Program-made: the position numbers and the translations under genes
Part shown: piece after piece, positions 1 to 10,807 of the stretch
Layout of the letters: each line of letters begins with the position of its first letter
How positions within the stretch are numbered: the stretch's first letter is position 1
NCBI GenBank assembly: GCA_030248195.1
Contig: JASAND010020893.1
Location: forward strand, 39,694-103,693
Direction: 5' to 3'
Origin: Trissonchulus latispiculum
Taxonomy: Eukaryota; Nematoda; Enoplea; Enoplida; Ironidae
Length of the DNA: 64,000 nucleotides
Notes under the pieces: model-generated
Databases searched by the model: none
Seen by the model: only the letters and a program-made list of their open reading frames with translations
What the model was told of the DNA's origin: nothing

Positions 1-836
1 AACAACAGGTAGCAAAAAGTTTTATAAAGTCGCTTTTGGAAATGTTGACCAATTTAATTACCAAATCTGCAAAAGTTACAAAAAAGTTTTCTGTAGTCTA
101 CAACACAACCGACCGCCCTCAACCAAGAAAAAACACAAATGAGGCTTTTCTATGGGTTCTGCTAATTTATACCAGAATAGAGGCATTGGTTGCTATGGCA
201 ACAGTTTGCCTAGCAACGGTTGCCATGACAACAGCAAAACCGTTTCGACCCTTGCCAAAGGCTCTCATCAGACGGCTAGGCTACCGTTACGGTTTTTTTA
301 TTTTTTCTTTTTTCTTTATTTTACACTCATATACAATTATACATACGCATACATAATACATACAGTGCAAAATTGAATGCAGCCAAATTCATTAGACAAA
401 TCTAAAGTGAAAAACCTTCAAGATTTATTATTCTCTTCTTTGTTTCCACTCTATACATTTCAGGTTCATAACATACTATCATAATATATCCTTAAATAGC
501 CTACACTATTCTTAAAATTCCACCTGCTCATCCTTTTACATAGCAAATGTACAATACCCAACTCATACAAAGTATGAACTTCTTACAAACAATAACAAGA
601 TAGTGAGTAACAAGGAGTAAATTGGGAGCAATTGGGAGTAACTGAAGAGTAGCCAGGAGCACCAATGAGCAAAAACAGCAATCAAGAGTAACTAAAGAGC
701 ACCAAAGATACTTGTAGTTCTAACTAGAGGTACGAAAAAGATTATGTAACAGTAAGCCTTTAAATCATCAAACATCAACAAACATTCTCGGTATTAAAAC
801 CTTTTTCAAGCCTACTCCCAGCTTAGCTGGTTCAGC

Positions 837-1163
837 TCAATCACTGTGCACACTATTTTCGCTTGCTTGCCCACCAACTACCTTTTCAGGTAGCACAACA
901 GTGCTTATGTCAGAGCTCTTTTCAATAGCTCGCTTCAGTGCTTCTTCTTCACTAGAATACTTTTGCTCATAATCTGCTTGTTTGTCCAAAATTTCCTCAA
1001 TAATTGGATCATTGAGAAAGGCTTTACAGCGCAGGATATGGAAATAGATTCTTCTGTTGAGGTCTGCTCGAATTCTTGGTCGAACTTCATTGTAAGCTTC
1101 AATTTCTGCCTCATCCTCATCATGTCCATCTGCCTGATAGTCAGACATTAATCTATCTATCAT
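837..1163 (-). CDS. Acidic helical protein overlapping the C2H2 ORF by ATGA
   Basis: This 108-residue frame starts with an ATG whose last two bases are shared with the stop of the upstream zinc-finger ORF. It is rich in Asp, Glu and Arg, with an acidic start (DGHDEDEAEIEAY) and a middle that looks alpha-helical (YFHILRCKAFLNDPIIEEIL), followed by a Glu/Lys-rich segment. There is no signal peptide or membrane segment. I do not recognise the family. Its position in the loop and tight overlap argue that it is expressed with the zinc-finger ORF, either by reinitiation or as the second half of a protein split by a frameshift. Confidence 0.5.
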   Translation of the reverse strand: MIDRLMSDYQADGHDEDEAEIEAYNEVRPRIRADLNRRIYFHILRCKAFLNDPIIEEILDKQADYEQKYSSEEEALKRAIEKSSDISTVVLPEKVVGGQASENSVHSD

Positions 1164-1558
1164 TTTTGCTCAGACTGTTTCACCAGTTTATCCCAAAATT
1201 CACCAATATCAACAGCGTGGCATGTCTCTCCACAACTCGATTCACTACTACCCTCGGTGCTGGCCTCTAGCTTAGAGTCCTCATTGTGAACATTCTGGAT
1301 GTGCCGCTGTAGTTTGAATGCTCTTGCGAACATGAGCCCACATTGATCACAGGAGTGTGATTTAGAACTAGACATTGTTGGATGCTTCCTGCTGTCTGTC
1401 CTGCTGTATGCCTTTTTATTAATTTCGATAGACAAATTAACAGAATAATGGAATAGAAACAACCTCGGAGTAGACTCAGAGTAGCTTGGAGCAACTTCGG
1501 AGTAGGTTCGGCGTAAGCTGGGAGCAACTTCGCAGTAGATCAGAGCAGCAATGAGCAA
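1160..1558 (-). CDS. Small C2H2 zinc-finger protein of the foldback element
   Basis: This 132-residue frame holds one classical C2H2 finger in its second half, starting C-D-Q-C-G and following C-x2-C-x12-H-x4-H, then an acidic Ser/Glu tail. The finger begins just after an internal Met (MSSSKSHS) near codon 61. That Met is the more likely start, since the upstream part is made of the GAGYA-type repeats. The gene sits in the loop of the inverted-repeat element, so it is probably an element protein, perhaps DNA-binding. The stop codon overlaps the next start as ATGA (1160-1163), suggesting coupled translation or a two-ORF mRNA. The finger is certain; the function is unknown. Confidence 0.55.
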   Translation of the reverse strand: MLIAALIYCEVAPSLRRTYSEVAPSYSESTPRLFLFHYSVNLSIEINKKAYSRTDSRKHPTMSSSKSHSCDQCGLMFARAFKLQRHIQNVHNEDSKLEASTEGSSESSCGETCHAVDIGEFWDKLVKQSEQK

Positions 1559-1840
1559 CTCTCATTGGTGTAAATGCGAAAAATACTTGCATGTTTGCTC
1601 TTCATATGACCAGTCAAACTATGGATTCGTACCTCTAGTTAGAACTACAAGTATCTTTGGTGCTCTTTAGTTACTCTTGATTGCTGTTTTTGCTCATTGG
1701 TGCTCCTGGCTACTCTTCAGTTACTCCCAATTGCTCCCAATTTACTCCTTGTTACTCACTATCTTGTTATTGTTTGTAAGAAGTTCATACTTTGTATGAG
1801 TTGAGTATTGTACATTTGCTATGTAAAAGGATGAGCAAAG

Positions 1841-2159
1841 GGAAAGAAGAGAAAGAAAGGAGAGGGGGGAGAGGAGGGGGGGGTAGGGAGGGAAGTAGTA
1901 GAGGAAAGGAGGGAGGAGGGAGAGGAGAAAGAGGAAGGAAGAAAAGGAAAAGAGGAGGAGGAAAAAAGAGAGAGAAAGAAGGAGAAGAAGAGAGGAGGAA
2001 AAGAAGAAGGGAGGGAGAAAAGGAGGGGGGAAGAAGGAAAGGGAGGGAGGAAAGAAGGGGAGAGGGAGTAGGAAAGAGAAGGGGGGTAAAAGGAAGAAAA
2101 TGAAGAGAAAAAGAGGGAGAGGGGGGAAGGGAAGAGAAGAAGGGAAGAGAGGGGGGGGA
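1841..2159 (+). repeat. GA-rich purine tract inserted in one foldback arm
   Basis: About 320 bp of almost pure purine (GGGA/GAAA mixtures). The opposite arm (about 530-535) reads straight across the insertion point, so this is an expansion specific to the right arm. The open frame across it is a low-complexity artefact. Confidence 0.85.
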
Positions 2160-2413
2160 GGTGGAATTTTAAGAATAGTGTAGGCTATTTAAGGATATAT
2201 TATGATAGTATGTTATGAACCTGAAATGTATAGAGTGGAAACAAAGAAGAGAATAATAAATCTTGAAACGTTTTTCACTTTAGATTTGTCTAATGAATTT
2301 GGCTGCATTCAATTTTGCACTGTATGTATTATGTATGCGTATGTATAATTGTATATGAGTGTAAAATAAAGAAAAAAGAAAAAATAAAAAAACCGTAACG
2401 GTAGCCTAGCCAG

Positions 2414-2429
2414 AGTAAAAAAAAAAAAA

Positions 2430-2470
<41 letters not shown>
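2414..2470 (+). repeat. A-run/G-run insertion in the right arm
   Basis: About 13 A followed by roughly 40 G interrupts a stretch that is continuous in the left arm (around 270-285). It may be a genuine G-quadruplex-prone tract or an assembly or sequencing artefact. Confidence 0.7.
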
Positions 2471-2471
<1 letters not shown>

Positions 2472-2995
2472 CTGATGAGAGCCTAAGGGGGGTTGGCAAA
2501 GGGTCGAAACGAGGTTTTGCTATGTTTGTTGTCATGGCAACGTTGCTAGGCAAACTGTTGCCATAGCAACCAATGCCTCTATTCTAGTATAAATTAGCAG
2601 AACCCATAGAAAAGCCTCATTTGTGTTTTTTCTTGGTTGAGGGCGGTCGGTTGTGTTGTAGACTACAGAAAACTTTTTTGTAACTTTTGCAGACTTGGTA
2701 ATTAAATTTGTCAACATTTCCAAAAGCGACTTTATAAAACTTTTTGCTACCTGTTGTTACAACAATTAACACTTTTACAAAACAAAACTTTTTGCAACTT
2801 TTCCACACCAATTAACACTTTTCCAAATTTTTTAACAACTTTATTAAACTTTTTGTAACTTTTTCACAACTTTATGAAACTTTTTACAAAATTTTCACAA
2901 CTTTTTTGCAAACTTTGTTCACAACCATTTTCAAGTTTATATAACTTTAAAAAACATCTGGTCATTGTTTCAGTTAGGATTACCAGTTATTTTAA

Positions 2996-3799
2996 CAAGA
3001 AATAAAAATGCTCCTCTGGAGCATGAAAAAGTAATATGGGTGATGGTGAGGTTGCAAAATCAAGAGAGGACTAGTCTTAAAAATGCTTAATATGGGGCTA
3101 GGTTAAAAAATAGAAGAGGACTAGGTTGTGAGCGAATTAATATGGGCAAAGCTTCGCCGAACAACCCATATTCGCGGTTTGTAAATGTAAATTATTATAT
3201 ATGCATATCCACGAAACATTTGGTTTATAGTTCATAAATAACCTACAGCTACGGTATGTGCTCGAGCTTTATTCGAACTTTTATTTAAGCAAACGTTTTC
3301 TTCGATAAGTGCTTCATACTAACCAGCGCATTTTACGTATCCATTTATAAGGAAAATTTATATTCAAGAATAATTTAGGACTCTCCCACGATCTTCTATT
3401 TCCTCCTGACTTGGACCAATAGCTTTAGCATCATATCCTTAGACTTCTCCTAGTAGTAGAGCCTGCGGTAGTTCAACAACAAAATGATAATAGTATACGT
3501 ATATTCCTAGCAGCTAGTCTAACAGTACATGCAAACAGCTATATTCGATGAGTATTCAACTGCTTAATTTTTTATTGACTGACATTGATAGCTCTAAGCT
3601 AAGGCGAAACGTGAAATCCCGCGAATATGGGTTGTTCGGCGAAGCTGTGCCCATATTAATTCGCTCACAACCTAGTCCTCTTCTATTTTTAACCTAGCCC
3701 CATATTAAGCATTTTAAAGACTAGTCCTCTCTTGATTTTGCAACCTCACCATCACCCATATTACTTTTTCATGCTCCAGAGGAGTATTTTTATTTCTTG
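2996..3799. mobile_element. MITE-like element with about 180-bp terminal inverted repeats
   Basis: The end sequence starting CAAGAAATAAAAAT (2996) is inverted at 3799. Pairing continues inward for about 180 bp to the motif CGAACAACCCATATTCGCG. The roughly 440-bp centre has no gene. It sits immediately beside the outer end of the foldback element. No clean target-site duplication could be defined. Confidence 0.8.
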
Positions 3800-3879
3800 T
3801 CCTTCTGTCATTTTAAAGGATCCCTTTCCAGCAATGCGGCAATGGATACAAGGAGCTTGAACAGTGCCATGCTAAACTA

Positions 3880-4345
3880 GCGTAATCGATTTACAATATA
3901 TGCCCCCAACAAAACGCCGAAAAACGCTGTTTTAAGGGGTTTGACCACTGGTCAATAGGCCCCGTAGGCTGTAGTGACCAGTGGTCACTTCCGTCGGTTT
4001 CGGCGATATGCCCATTGAAACGAGCGTAGTCGATTTACTATAAATGCCCCCGACCAAAACGCCGAAAAACGCAGTTTTAGGCCGTTTGACCAGTGGTCAA
4101 TAGGCCCCGTAGGCTGTAGTGACCAGTGGTCACTTCCATCGGTTTCGGCGATATGCCGATTGAAACGAGCGTAGTCGATTTACTATATATGCCCCCGGCC
4201 AAAACGCCGAAAAACGCTGTTTAGAGGGAGTTTTCCCAATTTTAACCCTGGGCGAGGAACCACGGGAGCCATGCTGACCAGTGGTCACTTCGGGCGGTAT
4301 CGGCAGTATGCTCATCGTTTTCAGCGATCCCGATTTACTATATAT
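3880..4345 (+). repeat. Tandem repeat of about 145 bp, three units plus a decayed fourth
   Basis: Units start at 3880, 4024, 4169 and, degenerate, 4324 (GCGTARTCGATTTAC). Each contains AAACGCCGAAAAACG and, in most units, the palindrome GTGACCAGTGGTCAC. The fourth unit has lost most of this structure. From 4346 to 4990 I see no gene or clear repeat. Confidence 0.8.
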
Positions 4346-4992
4346 GGGGACCACCCTGAGGCCGAAAAACGCCGTTTTTGGCGACTTTTTGACTATTTCC
4401 AGTGAAAGTGGGACTTAGAAACTTTTAGCCCAAACACGCCAAAAAAAATCAAACTTTGGGCCCAAAACCTGAAAGCTACGGATCAAAATTTAAAAATCCC
4501 CCTCGTTACTTTATACACCCCTATCCCCTGTAATTTCCAACAAAAGATATATACTAGACCTCTCCAGCTTCTACCCAGTTCTAGAAACGTGTGACCAAAT
4601 TTCAGCCAAAATAGCGAAAGTCCGACTTTGGGACGAGCACAGAGCCAAAATTGGCCAGGTGCCAAAATGACCAAAAAAGGTAGCATGGGGGGGATCCTGT
4701 CTACCAACATATAATAGTAGTATGGTGCCAAAATGCCCACATCGTTCCAACACTTAGCCGTAAAATGCATTTCCAAATAAGCGTTATTCACCGAGAAAAA
4801 AAACAAACGCACGGTAACTATCGCCTAGTGCAAAAATTCGAAGTTTCGAATTCGAACCAAAAGTATGGTGGTACTTGTAGTACTACTCGAGTTGTTTACG
4901 ATGGTAACCTTTTTACCACCGCCGGACCTCTAATTAGCTGGCACCAGGCCAACACGGTCTCCAGAGGGCCGCGCAGACGCCTTTATACCCAT

Positions 4993-5026
4993 ATTATGTA
5001 GGGGCGCTATCGCGCCCCTACATAAT
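4993..5026. repeat. Perfect hairpin with 15-bp arms
   Basis: ATTATGTAGGGGCGC, a four-base loop TATC, then the exact reverse complement. It may be the tip of an old inverted-repeat element. Confidence 0.85.
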
Positions 5027-5094
5027 AACTAGGTAAAAAACATCTGGGCTCCACCGGTGGCGGTGGCGGGTGGGCTGTGGCTCCGTCTTGGAAC

Positions 5095-5560
5095 CCCCAG
5101 TAGCCTAGCCGTCTGATGAGACCCTTTGGCAAGGGTCGAAACGGTGTAGCTGTTGCCATGGCAACTGTTGAAATAGCAACTAATGCCTCCATTCTGGTAA
5201 TGCAGTATAGTATAAATTAGAAGAACCCAGAGAAAAACCTCATTTGTGTTATTTTTCTTGGTTGAGAGCGGTCGGTTGATTTTCGTGCTGCTATCTGAAA
5301 CTTTTTGTTACCTATAGATTTAGTAATTACATTTAACACAACTTTTTTGCTAATTGTAGGTTTGGTAATTATATTTAACTACATTATAAAACTTTTTCCT
5401 AGCTGTTGATTCACTTTTTTAAAACTTTTAACAACTTTTTCCAACCTGTTGCTTCATTTTTCCAAAACTTTTAACAACTTTATTAAACTTTTTGTAATTT
5501 TTCACAACTTTATTCACATCTGGTCATTATTTCAGTTATTTTAAAAATTAGGTAAAAAAC
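5095..5560 (+). mobile_element. Solo arm of the foldback family
   Basis: This diverged copy of the right arm (compare about 2400-2990 in the same orientation) includes the GTAGCCTAGCC, GTTGCCATGGCAAC and CGGTCGGTTG landmarks and ends near ACATCTGGTCATT. The surrounding 5030-5830 contains repeated AAAAACATCTGG motifs. No gene was seen between 5030 and 5930. Confidence 0.75.
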
Positions 5561-6117
5561 ATCTGGGCCCGAGGTCAATTTTTTTAAGGTTTAGCAAAAC
5601 ATCTGGTTAACCTTTTTCAAGGTTTATTAATAATCAATAAGAATTGAAAACTAAGAAATTTCTGAACTCTTTCGAAAGTGGCTCAATTAGTTAACGGATT
5701 TTTTAGTAAGAATTAACCAGTTAATAAAAAGTTAACGGAGGTTTTAATAATAATTAACTAGTTAATTATACATGTAAATCATAGGCAAAAAACATCTGGA
5801 TACCTCCGGCACCGGCACCGGGTGGTTTCCGGACCGCCATTTTATCACTACTGATGATGCTTGTTTAAGCGCAATGTACAATGAAAGACCAATAAGGTGT
5901 TGTCCCACTACTTGAGAACTTATAGAATTTTTCATCGAATGGGGTTTTCACCAAACATTCTATCAATAACTTTAAAATCCGTGATCCCCAAGATGTGACA
6001 AGTCACGGTGGTCCTTAAAAGACCAGAAATTGGACAAAACAGAAAGTGAAAACTACGAAGAAATAATGAGGAAACCGCTTCGACTAAACGGAGGAAAAGA
6101 AAAATCGGCTGAAAAAC

Positions 6118-8093
6118 CCACAAACCGTCATAAACCGGCACATCCTTGACACCACACTGGTAGGCTGCCAAAGCACCCGTGGAGGCATGAATCCCTGTGC
6201 CACAGGACATGACAGATTTGGAGAGATCCTTGACTCCGGCCTTCTCAAAGAGGGACTTCAGATCAGAGGGGCTTTTCATGACACCATCGGGAGTTACCAG
6301 GGAAGTGGCTGGTACACTCTTGGCTCCTTCGATGTGACCTGATTTGCCTAAAACACAACCACTATACACCAAGAGTACGTACATAATAGATAAGAGTGTG
6401 ACAGCAGGCAAGCTCTTGCTTTATCAGCTCAAATAAGGACGTAGTGCCTTAGAATGTTCGCCGGTTACGCTTGCGTGCTGAAAGTTCAGGCAGACAAACT
6501 TCAAGAGTATGAACCTCTTTAAGAAATTAATTTTGCAACTCTCTAAGTAATATTCAGAGCTATGGATTGTGACTATGTAATGTTAGACATAAGATATGTA
6601 GCGGTCGGCCAGTCAAATGCAACCTTCGTTGCAAACATGGTAAAATTTAATTTGAGGAAACGTGAAAGTTGAGAGCCGAATTTAGGCAAACAGGACAATC
6701 CACAAAGACTCGAACCAAATGAAATGCGAAAAACTGAACCTACCAAACATGGATTTAATCCCGTCATAAAACTCAGAGGGCCGACAATCCACAAGATCGA
6801 ATTCCTCCGCAGAAGTTCCCATCACGTTGCTCAGAATTTCCTCGAAAGACTTGACCAGACCCGGCTTCATATTCACCTCATAGGTACCGGGTGTCACTGG
6901 CTGAAAAAAGAAAACAAAATTCACAAATCTATGGACTCACAGTATAGATACGAAGTCAAGTTCAGAATTACTAACGCAACTACTAAACATTCGTCCCCAA
7001 AATTTATAGAGCCACGGATCAAACATTTCCAATAGGCTGAAAGAAGAAAGACAAGTTTAAAAATGCTAATATGATTCCTGTGTGTTCTTGTCAAAACATG
7101 CTCTTAAGTTATCAAAAGCCACACGATTTTCAGCAAAAATGCTTGCTGAAAGAGACCTTGGGTTGGCCATGAGTCAGCGGGTACCCATGTTTGAGCCAGG
7201 AGAGAAGTCCGCCTTCCAGAAGCTTAATCTGCGGATGTCCGAAGACTCGAAACATCCACCAAACCCGGGCGGCGAGAGTGATCCCAGGAAAGGGGGCGTC
7301 CAGACCCTCACAGAGGACCACATTGTCATCGTTCAGAACACCCAAGAGTTTACCTACTTCTCTGAAATAAAGCAAGCAAATAAAATTAGCAAAATTTCAC
7401 CAGACACATATGTATGCTTCATTTCAACCTTTTGGATTATAGCAAACAAGCAATTACTCTGTTCCTTTGCAAGCAGAAGAATTTAGAAATTTTTAACATT
7501 TCAGACTGAAACTTTAGTGAAACGAAACCAACACGTTTTCGAACCTGGTTTCCACGGCAAAGGTAACACCACAAAATAACAGTACTAATGCTGGGCTCAA
7601 TTTCATGAAGATTTCTAGTCTCACTCTCAAGTAGGTAACTTAACTAAATTTATAACTAAAACTGGACAAACCCTCGCTCAATTCGCTCATTTTAAAATGC
7701 ATCAATATGATCCTAAAACTGAGAGTAGACCAATTATAACCATAGCACCAAAAAGTCAAATTCGAAAACTTCCTCCTACTTGACAAAAGTATCCGGTTTG
7801 GGTAGCATATTTTTGTAGGGACTGGCCAGATCGAGACACTTGGATCCATCGAAATAGACGGATCCAGGAATGTGGTGTTGGAGGAACTCCTGACGATGGG
7901 TCTCCTCCCAGCCCACCTGGATCACTCTCGGTCGAGTCTTCCCCGGCGGCGAATCGCTCAGGAGTCGCTCTCGCAGTTCCCCGGGAGAGATCAACGCTGA
8001 ATCCGGGGAAGGGTCGCCGCTCAACGGAGAGACTGGGCTAAACCAGACCCGAGGGACGACTACCTGTCTAAGACTACGCCGAAGCATCCCCAT
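6118..8093 (-). CDS. Mitochondrial-type 3-mercaptopyruvate/thiosulfate sulfurtransferase, last exon not resolved
   Basis: Four exons are in phase: 8093-7780, 7361-7157, 6900-6744 and 6347-6118. All junctions are GT-AG and all phases agree. The protein begins with an Arg-rich amphipathic presequence (MGMLRRSLRQVVVPRVW), consistent with mitochondrial import. The first rhodanese domain carries the conserved RVWWMFR segment. The second has a GHIEGAKSVP stretch and the active-site loop CGTGIHAS, whose Cys accepts the sulfane sulfur. Mercaptopyruvate sulfurtransferases usually have CGSGVTA and thiosulfate sulfurtransferases CRKGVTA, so this looks MST-like, but His in the loop is unusual. Exon 4 ends at a Trp after VYDGLW; the final C-terminal exon was not found with confidence downstream. 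Intron 3 holds a MITE end (6370-6435). The enzyme would act in cysteine catabolism and H2S production. Confidence 0.88.
6370..6435 (-). mobile_element. One-ended MITE fragment in sulfurtransferase intron 3
   Basis: CAAGAGTACGTACATAATAG followed by AGTGTGACAG matches the termini of the intact element at 36941-37282. Only one end is present. Confidence 0.65.
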
Positions 8094-9684
8094 CGTTCAA
8101 GACATTTCAGATGATCTACTGCATAAATCCAGAATTATATACTGAAATCTAATCATATACAAATAATCACATTAATGATAAACTTAGGTAGACGTGTAAC
8201 TGCTAGTGCTATTCACGGGCCCAGCCTAAGTCTACAGTAGGCCGACGGGCAGACCGGCAGGGCAAGAACCAAGGACGGGCCATAAAATACACTCTACCAA
8301 GAAACTAGGTACTAAACATCTTCAAAAGTTTCACATTTTTCATAACTTAGCGCCGATTTTGTTGACTGCACGGCGAAGACAGCACAGGATGTATCTAGGT
8401 ATTCCGGCGGCAGCTGTATATACATCTAAAGTCTGATCAAGAAATCTTGGAACCGAACTGTGAGCGCCTGTCCTGAATTAATCGTTGAAGGTAGCCTATA
8501 TAAAGCATATATTTTTAGAATCCTTACGAGGATGAGTAGAGTATATGCTAAGCCCATAATATCCGGTCTGTATCCGGTTACCGGATACTAAATCGATAAA
8601 AAAGCTTCTGATTCAGTACGAAAATGATAATTAATCCATACTCTAGCATGTTGGTCCTTGGCCCAAACATTTCCGAAAATCCGGTCCATGTTAGGTAACC
8701 GGTTATTGTCCAAACCAGACGAAATTTTGTATACAGACTAATAAGCATAGGATAATGTGGGGGGAATGGGGGGGGGGGTGAAGACCCTCCCCGAGACCGA
8801 CAAAAAACGGGTAAACCCCCTTCAGCGAAAAGGAAAAAAAGGACAGACTCTCTCGTCCAGACAGGCGAAAAGGGTTAGAAACCCTCAGCGATTTTTACCA
8901 AAAATTGGTATTTTTTAGCAAATCTTAGCGAATTTTTTCAAAAAATTTGTAAAATCGCTAAAAATTGTCATTTTTACTATTTTTTTCAAAAATGTTAAAA
9001 AGTCGCAACTTTTGCTAATTTCGGGGTAGACTTCCCCAGAAGCAGAACCCGTGTTAATGTATGCTAATAAGACCGGAGTTAAAAAATCCAATCAGCGAAG
9101 ACGAATACGACCAAACCATCTTGTTCAAGCCTCAGCTAGCAGATCAAAAAGCCAGCTTAGTGATAAATTCGCCAACAATCTACGAAAACTAGAAATAATC
9201 CTTACGCAATCCGAACACACCTAACTAAAAGCTAAAACACCGGTTTATTATAGACACATCTGCAATTGTTCACTCAACAAAATCATACCGGATAAAAACG
9301 GACTATTGCCCTTAATAATAAACATTGAAATCACAGTACACAGAAAAATTATGTGCATAATTGGCAAAAAGCTCAAGTGAAATCGGAACAGAAACAGTGC
9401 AAAAGATCGTACAATAGATAGGCGCAAGCCAGTCACGAATTGTAAATGAACAGATATGCAAACTGCAGTCCTCAAAATGGAACAGAAAACATCAAAAATA
9501 TTTTGCAGGCAGCAAATATGTATGTCAGTGAAGGAACAACCTCACAAAAAGTAAAAATAAAGTTCGTGCACAATGATGCTAGTGCAGCTAAATTACATAT
9601 AAAAACAATATATTCAATAAATAGTAAATTCTATCATCATAGATTATATAAAACGTAGCAGTAATTTGGCACGATTGTATGTAT
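8094..9684. other. No gene recognised
   Basis: AT-rich DNA upstream of the sulfurtransferase, where its promoter and 5' UTR should lie. There is a G-run at about 8759-8778 and several AAATTTTT-rich stretches. The open frames are short and lack coding character. Confidence 0.5.
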
Positions 9685-10311
9685 TACCAAGAGTTTATAA
9701 TAGGAAGAGTGGGACACTCAGCCCTTCCTAATGTTTTAAGCTTGCAATATGCTCGAAACATTAAGGCCAAAATCTCGGGGGGGGGGGCTTCTTAGCGTGT
9801 AGACATTTTTCAAAAACGGGCGTTTTCGGTAAATTAAATACTATAACTTGAGCTAGGAAAGCCGTACAGCGATAATTTTTATATCATTATGTTGCGTAGA
9901 ATGTGATCGTTTTAATGATATAAAAATTATATAGTTCGATTCTGGCTATCTCTTACAAATCTGGCAACAACGTAACACATTTTGAAGAAATGATGAAATT
10001 CCTAAAATTTCCGTGGAAAGGATGTTTTATTGCCGAATTTGTAAGAGATAGCCAGAATCGAACTATATAATTTTTATATCATTAAAACGATCACATTCTA
10101 CGCAACATAATGATATAAAAATTATCGCTGTACGGCTTTCCTAGCTCAAGTTATAGTATTTAATTTACCGAAAACGCCCGTTTTTGAAAAATGTCTACAC
10201 GCTAAGAAGCCCCCCCCCCGAGATTTTGGCCTTAATGTTTCGAGCATATTGCAAGCTTAAAACATTAGGAAGGGCTGAGTGTCCTACTCTTCCTATTATA
10301 AACTCTTGGTA
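9685..10311. mobile_element. Near-perfect 627-bp hairpin element
   Basis: The left arm (9685-9960) and right arm (10037-10311) are almost exact reverse complements over about 275 bp, with a 76-bp spacer. Each arm also contains an inner inverted pair of TAATGATATAAAAATTAT. The outer ends CCAAGAGTTTATAATAGG are flanked by TA, compatible with a TA target duplication as in Tc1/mariner MITEs, but no transposase is present. The near-identity of the arms suggests a recent origin or gene conversion. From 10312 to 10790 nothing further is recognised. Confidence 0.88.
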
Positions 10312-10807
10312 TTACTGAAAGAAATGCAATTAACCATATCAGCTGGCTATATGCTATAATACGGTTTATATGCAAGAGAGATGCGTTTTAACAATTAATA
10401 CACTGTCACACACTACGAGCGAGATACTAAGTAACATATCGCGGAAACCATAGAAAACAATGTTGTAAGGCCGCAGCAAAGAATTAGTAAATACAGCATG
10501 AAAGCAGCAATAAAATTTGATACATTTTTGGCAACTTAATTTCTGCAGTATATGCCTTAGCAAAAACAATGTAAAAACGAAAACATAAGGCAAAGAGTAC
10601 AATGTTCAAAAGTCACTTAAATTTAATCACAAAAGTATCATCTTCAACACATAAAACATAATGATAAAGCAATAACAGTTAGACATTAGTTCACAGTATA
10701 ACTCAAATATCACAACAATTTCTGAGCAAAAGGAATCAGAACAAAGTATGAAAAGAGCAAGAAATTTTATCTAATAAAACTACCCACATAGTGCATGCTG
10801 GCATTTT

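Larger units (their letters stand above)
1..2990. mobile_element. Foldback element with long inverted arms, left end cut by window
   Basis: Bases 1-735 pair as an inverted repeat with about 1628-2758, leaving a loop of about 890 bp (736-1627) that holds two minus-strand ORFs. The right arm continues unpaired to about 2990 because its partner lies left of the window. The right arm carries two insertions absent from the left: a GA-rich block (1841-2159) and an A/G homopolymer block (2414-2470). Arrays of GAGYAAC-like motifs sit at the inner arm ends (600-700, 1465-1560, 1650-1760). A third copy of the outer arm lies at 5095-5560. No transposase is recognisable, so the superfamily is unknown; long arms with a small coding loop resemble foldback or Polinton-derived non-autonomous elements, but this is inference. 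Confidence 0.8.

Noticed and set aside
1792..2103. 103-codon Lys/Arg/Gly/Glu-rich frame
   Set aside because: It is a translation of the GA-rich tract and has no complexity of its own.
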